Source of the DNA: a virus
Virus record (IMG/VR): IMGVR_UViG_3300044530_000622
Span: 51,178 to 115,177 of that record
DNA length: 64,000 nucleotides
Direction: 5' to 3' (one strand)
A program made the position numbers and the translations under genes. Of this stretch, positions 14,989 to 24,324 are shown piece by piece. Under the pieces are notes generated by a model, which worked only from the letters and a program-made list of their open reading frames with translations, was not told the origin of the DNA and made no database searches. Position 1 is the first letter of the stretch, and each line of letters opens with the position of its first letter.

Positions 14989-17900
14989 GCAGATATACAT
15001 ACAGGATGTACCCTTAATTGAACTTGGTGGGCAGACTTATACTCCGTCTGATGATTCGCTTATTGCTTCCTTTAATGCAGACATAACATTTAATAGCTCT
15101 ACAGACTATATTGAGTATTATGTTTACAATGCCAATAAGCAAATAATTGACACTGTAGAGAAATTACCAAGCTTTGCAATCTACGGAGAAGATTTAAGTA
15201 TTAGCCCAGAAAAAGATTTAGAGAGTAGGGCATACCAAGAAGGACAATACTACACAGTTTACAACTTTTTAAGACCGCTACTATCTTCAAGCATATTAGA
15301 AGCATACTATATTTCTGAAATATCAACAGACAGAACTGAAATTAGACTTGCTAGCACAGATGTAATAGCTGGCGATATAGTTGATTCAACTGTAGCGTTA
15401 AAAACTTCAATAGAAACAACTCCATACCAGAGAGATTTTAATTTAAATTTTGGAGCGAACAACTTAATCATAGCAAACAACGTTTTACTTGATGATACTG
15501 ATCCAAACAACGTCACTGTTCTAGTTAAACTTTACGAACCACTTCCCTCTCAGTTTGATATTCAATCAAAATGTTGGGGTGTAGAAAAAATTGCAGAATC
15601 AAAAGCATACCTAATAAACATTAAGACAACTTATAATCCTGAAGATAATACAATTAAATTAAGAGGTCCTAATGTCAGTTTACAAGTAAGTTCTGAATTA
15701 AACAAGACAACAGAATATCAAAACACACAAGGATTAAATGATTCAGATAACTCTGCTTTAACGTATCAATTAAACAGTCTACTCGCTGAATCCGGTATAG
15801 AACTTAACATTGACTACAGTAGTTACGGTAATTTTGTATTTTTCTCTAGTGCACAAACTAGATTAGAAAACTTTTATTATAAGTTAGGTCTAATTGAAGA
15901 ATATACTGTTAGCGGTAGCTACGGAAGTACCTCTAACGCCTATTACAATTCTGCAAGTGTTAGTCACTGGGATTCAAAAATAAAAGAAGTTATAACTAAT
16001 TTCGACGGTTACGAATACTACCTCTACTACGAATCTGGAAGTACAGCATGGCCTAAAACAAACAGTGTACCCCCTTATACAAATACTGGAACAACATCAG
16101 TATTGGGGCTAAATTGGTTTACAGCACAATCAACAATTGCGCAAGATTTTGACGAAAACAATAAAGACGGTCTCGTAAGCTCTATACCACTTTATATTAG
16201 AGAAGACCCTGCTAATACTAGCTTTGAACTTTTTGTTGAAATGGTCGGGCAACATTTTGATAGTATTTGGGTTTATACTCAAGCAGTTACTCAGAAGTAC
16301 AGCTCTGATAACCGAGTAGACTCAGGATTATCAAAAGATTTAGTAGGAACAGCTTTAAAAGATTTCGGTATTAAGCTATATCAGAACAACTTTACATCTG
16401 ATAATTTATACAATACTTACTTAGGGTATACACCTTCAGGAAGTCTATTACCTTATACCGGACAAGAACTTATAACAACCTATGTAACAGCTTCTGCAAC
16501 CGGATCTTTAATTCCATTAGATAATCTTTCATCAGAGGTTTATAAGAGACTTTACCACAACTTACCCTACCTTTTAAAGAAAAAAGGAACAGTTGAGGGA
16601 TTAAATACATTAATTACAACGTTCGGTATTCCAGATACTATACTAAGGGTTTATGAGTACGGAGGAAAAGATAAAGCGTTAAATACTTGGGACCAGTGGC
16701 AGAATGAGTACGATTATGCTTTTGATACAAAAGGTACAAATTACGTAACATCTTCTTTTGTTATAAATTCTAACTGGAATGCAGACAATAACAGACCTCA
16801 AGCTGTAGAGCTTCGATTTCAAACCAGAGGTATTTCAATTGATACTGGGTATTATTCTCAAAGCTTATGGTCTACCGATTCTGGATCTGCCTTAATACTT
16901 AAGTACAGTGGGTCTAATAATACATCAGGGTCATATACCGGTTCAGTAGTTAGTCCTTACAGTCAGTACGGAACATTAGAATTCTACCCAGACACTACCA
17001 ACACTACTGCAACAGCAAGTATATACTTACCATACTTTAACGAAGGTTGGTGGTCTGTATTGATAAACAAATCGGGGAGTAGTGGATTTACGGTATATGC
17101 AAAAAATAACCTTTACCAAGGTCAAGATGGAAATACTTTAGGATTCCAAGGCAGTTCTTCAATAAGCTTATCAAACAACTGGAATATAAGCACAAGATCC
17201 TACTTCGGATCAGCATCATTCAGTGCTAAAGTATTCTCAGGATCTCTACAAGAGGTAAGATACTATAAAGGAGCCTTAAGTGAAAGTTCATTTAACGATT
17301 ACGTAATGAACGCTTCTTCAATAGAAGGTAATAGTATAAACTCAGCACCAGATCAACTAGTCTTTAGAGCAACCCTAGGAGGAGAGCTTTATACTAGTTC
17401 AATCTCAATACATCCTAAAGTTACAGGAAGTCAAGCAACAACATCCTCATTTTCAGGGACAAGCAATTATTACTATATAAACACCCCAGTATTTGTACCG
17501 AATAGAGAAATTACATTTTACGACCAACCAGCAGTTGGAATTAAAAATGCAGTCTCTAATAAAATCAAAGTTGGTACTACAGACGTATACGGAACAGTCT
17601 TATCAGGACTAAATACCATACAGCAGAACTACGTAGTAAGTCAAAGCTACACCAGGGATGTAAATTACTTAGAGGTAGGTTTTTCTCCTCAAAATGAAAT
17701 TAACGAAGATATTAATTCGCAGATTGGATACTTTAACATCGGAGAGTACATTGGAGATCCAAGAAGATTCTCAGATGATAATTACAAATACCCAGCATTA
17801 GATGAGCTAAGCACAGAGTACTTTAAAAAGTATACAGCTTCATATAACTACAATGATTACCTTAGATTAATTAAGTTTTTTGATAATTCGTTATTTAAAT

Positions 17901-19444
17901 TAATAAAAGACTTTATTCCTGCTAGAACAGGAGCTGCGACCGGTGCAATTGTTAAACAGCATTTACTTGAAAGGAACAGACAAAGACCTGCTCAAGTAGA
18001 ATATACTCAACCTGAATATACAGCCTCAGTTACATCTGTAGCAAGAGACTATCAAACAGGGTCTATAGGGGTTTTCACAGGCGGTGCCGGTGGATCAGTT
18101 AACAGCTTAACAACTACAGCACAAGCATGGAGCTCTTCTATTCTAACCAAAGCAGGGATTGTATCCGGAATAAATTCATCACAATATGAATTCTTTAACG
18201 GACAGTATTCCGGTTCAACTTTATACCCACAATTACATTACCAATTAAACACGACACCGTTACTAAATAACGTTAGTGGTAGTAGATTGTCGACCGTTTA
18301 TGAAGACGTAGATTATGGAACAGATGGATCAAATCCAGTTAACCAAGCTCTTATTCTCTCTGGAAGCGCATACCCTGCTTCTGTTCAAGATTCGAACTAC
18401 TCTTCTGGAAGTGCATGGAGTAACACTAGATACGCAGGGGTTAAGTTAAATAGTAAACTATACAACAAATACACACCCGGAGATGTTTCTTACGGACAAA
18501 CAGCTGTTATTGATAACTACTGCAACTACATTGCACAGTTTGACTGGATAGGAGGGTCAGATCCACAATACCCAGGAGGGGGTAACGTTCATATTATTAA
18601 TTTAATTAACATAGACGGAACCGTAATTGGATTAGATGGAAGTAACAGTAACCTAAATACAGTAGAGCAGATCTTTAAGCAAGGTGATCTAGCAACAGCT
18701 TACATTTCATCTTATAGCTCTAACCAGTCTGTAGGTACTGTTGAGATTGAAATAGGAGGAGGTCTTTACCAGACGATATTCTATAATTCAGGATCAAACA
18801 CCGCCCAATATACTATAAAGTGGAAAAACGATCTTCTTGCAACTACTAAAACACCAGTCTACTTCTTTACCGGATCTACAACCGCAACTACGTTAACCGA
18901 CAATAATCAGAATTGGCTATATCCATTCCTTACTAGTAGTGATGTAAATCTAGGAGAAGTAGAATACCTTAAACCAGATTCTGCAGACCAAAACTTCTTT
19001 TTCTTTAATAAGACCACAGGTACATATCCAGTAACAACCGATACTAACCGAGGTGCAACATTATATAAAGATACATTGCTACCGTTAAAGTATGGAGATT
19101 ATATTAGATTTGGCACAACTGGATCTATACAAGATGATAGCGGATCTCTTGACGGTAGTTTCACAGGTCTTGCCTTAACTGCTATTAGAACTTTAACCTA
19201 CACAACCTCCAGTGCTACAAGCAGTCTTGAAATAACACCGACAGTAGTTGGAGGTAGCATGCTATTTGGAGCAACTAGTAATCTAAATCAGAACTACAGA
19301 GTATTCAGGAAGATACCAAACGAAACTTTCGTATTAGTAAAGAACAAACCTATTTATGCAGGAGGCGGTTTACTAATACCTGCAAACTTCAATCCAAACT
19401 ATAATCCACTAGATGTTGCTAGCAAAGCTGGCATAACATTATAA
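14981..19444 (+). CDS. Very large baseplate protein with LamG-like domain (1487 aa)
   Basis: This is the largest baseplate-region protein. A conserved-looking block at residues about 520-565 (VYKRLYHNLPYLLKKKGTVE, then LITTFGIPDTILRVYEYGG) is followed by a LamG/concanavalin-type sandwich (residues about 595-780, with AVELRFQTRG, WWSVLINKSG, SLQEVRYYKGALS). Another charged block (about 945-1010, LIKFFDNSLFKLIKDFIPAR) precedes a Ser/Gly/Thr-rich C-terminal third. By size and place it may take the part of T4 gp7 or gp10 in the outer wedge; no direct homology to those was seen. LamG domains bind glycans, so it may touch the host surface. Confidence 0.65.
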   Translation: MDKQIYIQDVPLIELGGQTYTPSDDSLIASFNADITFNSSTDYIEYYVYNANKQIIDTVEKLPSFAIYGEDLSISPEKDLESRAYQEGQYYTVYNFLRPLLSSSILEAYYISEISTDRTEIRLASTDVIAGDIVDSTVALKTSIETTPYQRDFNLNFGANNLIIANNVLLDDTDPNNVTVLVKLYEPLPSQFDIQSKCWGVEKIAESKAYLINIKTTYNPEDNTIKLRGPNVSLQVSSELNKTTEYQNTQGLNDSDNSALTYQLNSLLAESGIELNIDYSSYGNFVFFSSAQTRLENFYYKLGLIEEYTVSGSYGSTSNAYYNSASVSHWDSKIKEVITNFDGYEYYLYYESGSTAWPKTNSVPPYTNTGTTSVLGLNWFTAQSTIAQDFDENNKDGLVSSIPLYIREDPANTSFELFVEMVGQHFDSIWVYTQAVTQKYSSDNRVDSGLSKDLVGTALKDFGIKLYQNNFTSDNLYNTYLGYTPSGSLLPYTGQELITTYVTASATGSLIPLDNLSSEVYKRLYHNLPYLLKKKGTVEGLNTLITTFGIPDTILRVYEYGGKDKALNTWDQWQNEYDYAFDTKGTNYVTSSFVINSNWNADNNRPQAVELRFQTRGISIDTGYYSQSLWSTDSGSALILKYSGSNNTSGSYTGSVVSPYSQYGTLEFYPDTTNTTATASIYLPYFNEGWWSVLINKSGSSGFTVYAKNNLYQGQDGNTLGFQGSSSISLSNNWNISTRSYFGSASFSAKVFSGSLQEVRYYKGALSESSFNDYVMNASSIEGNSINSAPDQLVFRATLGGELYTSSISIHPKVTGSQATTSSFSGTSNYYYINTPVFVPNREITFYDQPAVGIKNAVSNKIKVGTTDVYGTVLSGLNTIQQNYVVSQSYTRDVNYLEVGFSPQNEINEDINSQIGYFNIGEYIGDPRRFSDDNYKYPALDELSTEYFKKYTASYNYNDYLRLIKFFDNSLFKLIKDFIPARTGAATGAIVKQHLLERNRQRPAQVEYTQPEYTASVTSVARDYQTGSIGVFTGGAGGSVNSLTTTAQAWSSSILTKAGIVSGINSSQYEFFNGQYSGSTLYPQLHYQLNTTPLLNNVSGSRLSTVYEDVDYGTDGSNPVNQALILSGSAYPASVQDSNYSSGSAWSNTRYAGVKLNSKLYNKYTPGDVSYGQTAVIDNYCNYIAQFDWIGGSDPQYPGGGNVHIINLINIDGTVIGLDGSNSNLNTVEQIFKQGDLATAYISSYSSNQSVGTVEIEIGGGLYQTIFYNSGSNTAQYTIKWKNDLLATTKTPVYFFTGSTTATTLTDNNQNWLYPFLTSSDVNLGEVEYLKPDSADQNFFFFNKTTGTYPVTTDTNRGATLYKDTLLPLKYGDYIRFGTTGSIQDDSGSLDGSFTGLALTAIRTLTYTTSSATSSLEITPTVVGGSMLFGATSNLNQNYRVFRKIPNETFVLVKNKPIYAGGGLLIPANFNPNYNPLDVASKAGITL

Positions 19445-19461
19445 AAGTTCATTAAATTACA

Positions 19462-19469
19462 TATTTATA
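19462..19469 (+). promoter_or_regulatory. Late promoter-like TATTTATA
   Basis: Exact TATTTATA, 13 bases before ATG 19483. Confidence 0.55.
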
Positions 19470-19482
19470 ATAAAAATACTAA

Positions 19483-20139
19483 ATGGGATACTTATCTAAT
19501 ACCGTAGTTACAGTTGATGCAATCTTAACTAAAAAGGGAAGAGAGCTTCTTGCAAGAGGAGATGGTTCTTTTAGAATCACACAATTTGCATTATCTGACG
19601 ACGAAATTGACTACACACTGTACAATCCAACACAACCCTCTGGGTCTGCTTTTTACGGAGAAGCTATTGAAAATATGCCTCTGCTTGAAGCATTTCCCGA
19701 CGAGACTCAAATTATGAAATATAAGTTGGTAACTCTACCAAGAGGTACTGCTAAGATGCCTGTTCTAGATATCGGATACTCTGCAATTACTATTAAACAA
19801 GGTGCAGGTTTAGCAATTACTCCTCAGACTTTAAATTACCTATCTCAGACTGCTCTTTACGAGTCTTCTGGATACACGTTCACGATTTCTGATGTTAGAT
19901 TGTTTAATACTTTCAACGGTGTAGGTATCAATACCCCAGACGTTCAAGCTTTAAACCAAACTACTACAATCGGTACCACAGTATCCAAGACAGTGATCGG
20001 AACCACATTAAACTTAAGTGCAACTACAATTAATACATTGTTCGGATCAAATACTTCATTATCAGCTACCTTGCAGGTGATTGGTAGAGATTCTGGTGCA
20101 AGACTTCAAATCCCCGTAACTGTTACCAAAACAAGCTAA
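19483..20139 (+). CDS. Conserved tail/baseplate structural protein (218 aa)
   Basis: The N-terminus VVTVDAILTKKGRELLARGD (residues about 7-26) with the following FRITQFALSDDEIDY is a pattern I recall from T4-like phages of marine bacteria, where it is annotated as structural; this is memory, not a search. The C-terminal half is Thr-rich beta structure with a likely Ig-like fold (SATLQVIGRDSGARLQIPVT). It starts a block of three structural genes up to 22122. Confidence 0.6.
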   Translation: MGYLSNTVVTVDAILTKKGRELLARGDGSFRITQFALSDDEIDYTLYNPTQPSGSAFYGEAIENMPLLEAFPDETQIMKYKLVTLPRGTAKMPVLDIGYSAITIKQGAGLAITPQTLNYLSQTALYESSGYTFTISDVRLFNTFNGVGINTPDVQALNQTTTIGTTVSKTVIGTTLNLSATTINTLFGSNTSLSATLQVIGRDSGARLQIPVTVTKTS

Positions 20140-20149
20140 GATATAAACT

Positions 20150-21145
20150 ATGTCATTTAAAAGATTAGATCCAGAAGATTTCCTAGTTAGTATCGATTCG
20201 GTAACCGCTACTGCATGGTCTACTAACAACCCCACACTTACTACATTTTTCACCTCATCAACCGCTACTACAAACGATAGCTATTATAAAAACGTATACC
20301 AAACCGGATCAACAGCATCAGGTTCTACAGTACAATTTGCAATCGCCTACGGTAATAGTAAAGGTTCCGGAAGTGCTAACTTTAATGATTTAGTACCCGG
20401 TGTATCTCCAACTAGAACTGTTTACGGGCAGTATAGAAACTTGGTTTACGGAGATGAAAATGCTCAATTTATTTTTGGAACAGTAACTGCTTCTGATTTC
20501 TGGGCAATCTCTATTGATAGAGCAAGGTACAAAGAGCATTTATTAAAAGGTACATTTAACATTAAACTATCAGGTTCTACTGTATTACAACTTACAGATA
20601 ACTCTGCAATGGTATCTACAGATACTTATTTAGATTGCGGAAGAGTTTACCAAATCATTTCTGGTTCAAACGGAACTTCTTATAACGGAGGAACAGGTTA
20701 TTCTGCTTCTTCTGGATCTTATGGATTATTCTTACCTGATATTGCTACAATCATTTTAAACCCGTTAGCCCTCTCACAATCAATTAATTTAAACCCTTCA
20801 AGATCATCAGACATTGATGGCGACAATACAGGGACCCTATTCAGAGCAATCTCCGGATCAGTAGCTGCCTCTTTCCAAGTAAATAGTGAAGAAACAGTAT
20901 CATCTGATTACGTATTTGTAAGAGCTAGAAATGCTGAGTTTAACTACTCAGAAAATCCTTCATTTATTTCAGGATCAACAGGGGATGTTATTTACAGCGT
21001 ATTTATTAATTCTCCTCAGACCTACATGACCACTGTAGGATTCTACAACGACACTAACGAATTACTTGCTGTAGCTAAACTATCTAAACCTCTAGTTAAA
21101 GACTTCACAAAAGAGTCTTTAGTAAGAGTTAAGCTTGACTTCTAA
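20150..21145 (+). CDS. Structural protein, paralogous C-terminus with next gene (331 aa)
   Basis: A Ser/Thr/Gly-rich beta protein. Its C-terminal 70 residues (NYSENPSFISGSTGDVIY, then YMTTVGFYNDTNELLAVAKL) are closely repeated in the next gene, so the two share a domain and probably a binding site on the tail. The N-terminal parts differ. No T4 equivalent is evident; gp9/gp11/gp12-like roles at the baseplate rim are possible by position. Confidence 0.6.
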   Translation: MSFKRLDPEDFLVSIDSVTATAWSTNNPTLTTFFTSSTATTNDSYYKNVYQTGSTASGSTVQFAIAYGNSKGSGSANFNDLVPGVSPTRTVYGQYRNLVYGDENAQFIFGTVTASDFWAISIDRARYKEHLLKGTFNIKLSGSTVLQLTDNSAMVSTDTYLDCGRVYQIISGSNGTSYNGGTGYSASSGSYGLFLPDIATIILNPLALSQSINLNPSRSSDIDGDNTGTLFRAISGSVAASFQVNSEETVSSDYVFVRARNAEFNYSENPSFISGSTGDVIYSVFINSPQTYMTTVGFYNDTNELLAVAKLSKPLVKDFTKESLVRVKLDF

Positions 21146-21150
21146 AATGA

Positions 21151-22122
21151 ATGACTGCGTTCAAACAACTACTAGCATCCGACATTATAGTCACGCCCTT
21201 TGAGGTAAACAAGTCTTTCCGATTCGTTGGAGCGGCTGAACTCACTGGTTCTGATGTTGGTATTGACAGGTTGTTAGGACAAAATATTCAAGGGTTATTT
21301 AACTTAAGCGAAAACACTACAGGTAATGTAGGAGTAGAGTATAAGCGATTAATCTACAACTCAATTAAAGAGCTTTACTATTCAAACTACCTAAGCTCTA
21401 TTTATGGTGACCCAGTATCAGTTCCTTTTAACTTTCCAGGTTCAACCCCAGAAGGAAACGTGTTAATTGGTTCTGCTAGTTCTGCAGGAAGATACGAAAA
21501 CTATTTAGAAACAACTTTAACATATGAAAGATACTATCCAACCTCTTCCAGTGCTGTTATAGGGGTAATCTCAATACCTTCTAAATTATTTGGAGACACA
21601 ATTCAACCCGGATCTTTTATAATAACCTCAGATTCTGGAAGTATTACTGATGATAGTAATGGAAACCTGTATTTTTCACTCGATGGAGAGTATTGCGGTA
21701 ATATTATTTACCAACATGGATTAGCTATACTAACGAAAGATAACCAGGGAGGAGGTCCCTATTACGGAAGCGCTATTTACGGAGTCGATGTTTATGGAGG
21801 AGATGCGAATCCATTCATTCAGAATATAATACTATCCAACAATGTAACCTGTTCATTTAGCAGTTCATACACACTTTACGAAACTCAATTTAAATGTACT
21901 TTTGATCCCTCAGAGTTTAACTTCTCACTAAACCCATCACTAATTTCAGGATCCTCTGGAAACGTTTATGGCTTTGCAACAGGATCTTATTTTAACCCAT
22001 ACGTTACAACGGTTGGACTTTATAATGAAAATCAAGATCTAATTGCAGTCGGTAAGTTAGCGAAACCGCTGCCAAGTAATAATGTAACAGATACAACAAT
22101 ATTAATTAACATCGATAGATAA
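21151..22122 (+). CDS. Structural protein, paralogous C-terminus with previous gene (323 aa)
   Basis: The C-terminus (NFSLNPSLISGSSGNVYG, then YVTTVGLYNENQDLIAVGKL) mirrors that of the gene at 20150-21145. The N-terminal half begins TAFKQLLASDIIVTPFEVNK and includes a Gly/Tyr-rich patch (GGPYYGSAIYGVDVYGGDA). It starts 5 bases after its neighbour. The pair probably arose by tandem duplication and divergence. Confidence 0.6.
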   Translation: MTAFKQLLASDIIVTPFEVNKSFRFVGAAELTGSDVGIDRLLGQNIQGLFNLSENTTGNVGVEYKRLIYNSIKELYYSNYLSSIYGDPVSVPFNFPGSTPEGNVLIGSASSAGRYENYLETTLTYERYYPTSSSAVIGVISIPSKLFGDTIQPGSFIITSDSGSITDDSNGNLYFSLDGEYCGNIIYQHGLAILTKDNQGGGPYYGSAIYGVDVYGGDANPFIQNIILSNNVTCSFSSSYTLYETQFKCTFDPSEFNFSLNPSLISGSSGNVYGFATGSYFNPYVTTVGLYNENQDLIAVGKLAKPLPSNNVTDTTILINIDR

Positions 22123-22126
22123 AAAT

Positions 22127-22576
22127 ATGCCCAATTGGTTTTATGAAAATAAAGAAGTTACAGACGAATATCAATTTAACGAAAAAGCAGTCGGATTTGT
22201 TTACAGAATAACAAACATCGAGACTGATAAGTTTTATATTGGTAGAAAAGTATTTACTAATACACTGACTAAAAGACTCACAAAGAAAGAAATTTCTGAA
22301 CAGTCCGGCCCAGGGAGAAAGCCTACTAAAAAGAAAGTTAGTAAGGAATCTAATTGGAGAGAATATTGGGGTTCATGTAAGCCTCTACTTGCCGAAGTTA
22401 AGGAGATTGGCGAAGATAAATTTAAAAGAGAGATTTTAAAGTTGTGTTTCTCTAAAAAACAATTAACTTATTATGAAATTGCTTACCAATGTAAATATGA
22501 TGTACTTGAAACAAACTCATACAACGACAACGTTAATTCCAGATTTTTCCGAAAAGACTTGCTCTTACCCGATTAA
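22127..22576 (+). CDS. GIY-YIG-like endonuclease domain protein (149 aa)
   Basis: The strand pattern GFVYRITNIETDKFYIGRKV (residues about 24-43) is the GIY-YIG signature in a variant form (VYR...FYIG), and NWREYWGSC (about 84-92) fits the following helix. A basic stretch (GRKPTKKKVSK) could contact DNA. Proteins like this recur near structural genes in T4-like phages; some are homing-type or repair nucleases. It follows structural genes by 4 bases and precedes the primase, so it is in the same transcript. Confidence 0.65.
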   Translation: MPNWFYENKEVTDEYQFNEKAVGFVYRITNIETDKFYIGRKVFTNTLTKRLTKKEISEQSGPGRKPTKKKVSKESNWREYWGSCKPLLAEVKEIGEDKFKREILKLCFSKKQLTYYEIAYQCKYDVLETNSYNDNVNSRFFRKDLLLPD

Positions 22577-22593
22577 GTTTATATATTCGGTTA

Positions 22594-23520
22594 ATGGTCA
22601 ATCATCTACTAGTAAACCTAGTAAGTAGTGTTTTAGGAACGGGTAAACCTACATCGGGTACAAACTACTCGTACAACTGTCCATTCTGCAATCACTACAA
22701 GCCAAAATTAGAGATTAACTTTCAAGAAAACGAAGAAGGTGTTAATCACTGGCATTGCTGGGTTTGTAATAAGAAAGGAAAAAAGCTAGTTAGTCTTTTC
22801 AAAGCAGTATCAGCTCCTGATCATAAGATTCAAGAACTTAAGAATTACGTTAAGATTTCCTACCAGGAAGAGCATGGAGTTAAAGTTGAAGCTTTAGCTT
22901 TACCTAAAGAATATAAAACCCTCCACGATGCCAGTAGTTCCGAAGTTACTGTACGTCAGGCATTAAGGTACTTAAAGGAGAGAGGAATAACACCGACGGA
23001 TATAAAAAGATACAGCTTAGGGTACTGTGAATCAGGTCGCTACAAGGATATGATTATTATCCCAAGCTACGATGAAAATGGAGTACTAAACTACTTTGTA
23101 GGACGTAACTTCGGACCTGGCGATATAAAATACAAGAATCCACAAGCATCTAAAAATATTATTGGATTTGATTTACTTATAAACTGGGATAGTCCAATTA
23201 TACTATGTGAAGGTACATTTGATGCAATGGCAATTAAGCGTAATGCAATTCCGCTACTAGGGAAGACATTGCCGGAGAAACTTATGAAGAAGATTGTATC
23301 TTCTAGTGTTAAACAAATATTCATTGCATTAGATAATGATGCATTAAAGCAAGCAATACAGTACTGTGAGACCTTGCTAAACCATGGAAAAGAAGTATTT
23401 TTAGTAGATCTTAACGAAAAGGATCCGTCCGAGTTAGGGTTTGTTAATTTTGCAAAGTTATTACATAAAAGCACTCCCTTAACGCTTAGAACGTTGATGG
23501 AGAAAAAATTTGAATTATGA
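22594..23520 (+). CDS. DNA primase, DnaG/gp61-type (308 aa)
   Basis: An N-terminal zinc-binding domain (CPFC at residues 29-32, HCWVC at 54-58) precedes the catalytic region; the Toprim domain shows LCEGTFDAMA (about 204-213) and ALDNDA (about 245-250), the Glu and Asp-x-Asp metal ligands. The middle contains GYCESGRYKDMIIIPSYDE, typical of the RNA polymerase fold of primases. Length is close to T4 gp61 (342). It makes RNA primers for lagging-strand synthesis together with a helicase that is not in the window. It ends in TGA, overlapping the next ATG by 4 bases. Confidence 0.85.
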   Translation: MVNHLLVNLVSSVLGTGKPTSGTNYSYNCPFCNHYKPKLEINFQENEEGVNHWHCWVCNKKGKKLVSLFKAVSAPDHKIQELKNYVKISYQEEHGVKVEALALPKEYKTLHDASSSEVTVRQALRYLKERGITPTDIKRYSLGYCESGRYKDMIIIPSYDENGVLNYFVGRNFGPGDIKYKNPQASKNIIGFDLLINWDSPIILCEGTFDAMAIKRNAIPLLGKTLPEKLMKKIVSSSVKQIFIALDNDALKQAIQYCETLLNHGKEVFLVDLNEKDPSELGFVNFAKLLHKSTPLTLRTLMEKKFEL

Positions 23521-24311
23521 TAGAAAAAAACAACAACGTAAAGAAGGATAAACGAATTAATCGTATTGTTCAAACCGACCCAACATCAAGGCAGATTACT
23601 ATTCTAGACTCTAGATACTACCAGAGAAACGAAGATACTTACTACCCGTCAGTAACTTACGTACTCTCTTATTTCCCCAAAGATAGGTTCTTTGAAAGCT
23701 GGATTAAAGACGTAGGTCATAACTCCGACATCATTATGCGTAGAGCTGGAGATGAAGGTACTCAAGTACACAATGCTATTGAGGATTACCTAAAAGGAGA
23801 AGAGATTATCTGGATTGACGATAACGGAAACGTAAAGTATAACTTAGAGGTTTGGAAAATGATTTTAAAGTTTGCTGACTTTTGGGAAACACATAAACCT
23901 GAATTAATTGAATCAGAAGTACATTTATTTTCAGACGAATTACAGATTGCAGGGACAGGTGACTTAATTTTAAAAATTGCAGATGAATTATGGTTAATTG
24001 ATATTAAAACCTCCAACGCTCTTCACGATACCTATGACTTACAGCTTGCTTGTTATAGAAAAGCTTGGTCTGAATTATTTGATACTCCCGTACAACGAAC
24101 CGGGATTTTATGGCTAAAAGCATCAACCAGGAGTGCTGATAAAACAGGTAAGAAGATCCAAGGTAAAGGGTGGCAGTTAAAGGAGACAGAATCGGACTAC
24201 GAAGAGAATATAGAGACATTTAAACACCTTTACGAAATTTTTAAGTTTAAAAACCCAGAGCTTAAACCATACTCACAATTATTGCCAACATCTATTAAGT
24301 TACAAGCGTAA
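23517..24311 (+). CDS. PD-(D/E)XK nuclease, RecB/Cas4-like (264 aa)
   Basis: The nuclease core is seen in order: HNAIEDYL (residues about 85-92), AGTGDLILKI (about 141-150, the PD-type Asp), LIDIKTS (about 159-165, the DXK) and YDLQLACYRKAW (about 171-182, the QxxxY motif). The family cleaves DNA with two metals and includes RecB, Cas4 and phage recombination exonucleases. Overlap with the primase (ATGA) suggests joint expression and a role in phage DNA replication, recombination or end processing. No Cas genes are nearby. Confidence 0.8.
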   Translation: MIEKNNNVKKDKRINRIVQTDPTSRQITILDSRYYQRNEDTYYPSVTYVLSYFPKDRFFESWIKDVGHNSDIIMRRAGDEGTQVHNAIEDYLKGEEIIWIDDNGNVKYNLEVWKMILKFADFWETHKPELIESEVHLFSDELQIAGTGDLILKIADELWLIDIKTSNALHDTYDLQLACYRKAWSELFDTPVQRTGILWLKASTRSADKTGKKIQGKGWQLKETESDYEENIETFKHLYEIFKFKNPELKPYSQLLPTSIKLQA

Positions 24312-24312
24312 C

Positions 24313-24320
24313 TATTTATA
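24313..24320 (+). promoter_or_regulatory. Late promoter-like TATTTATA
   Basis: Exact TATTTATA, 4 bases before ATG 24325. Confidence 0.55.
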
Positions 24321-24324
24321 GTAT

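Noticed and set aside
23517-24311. Cas4 as part of a CRISPR system
   Set aside because: The PD-(D/E)XK nuclease stands alone next to a primase; the four-cysteine cluster of Cas4 is not visible and there is no array.
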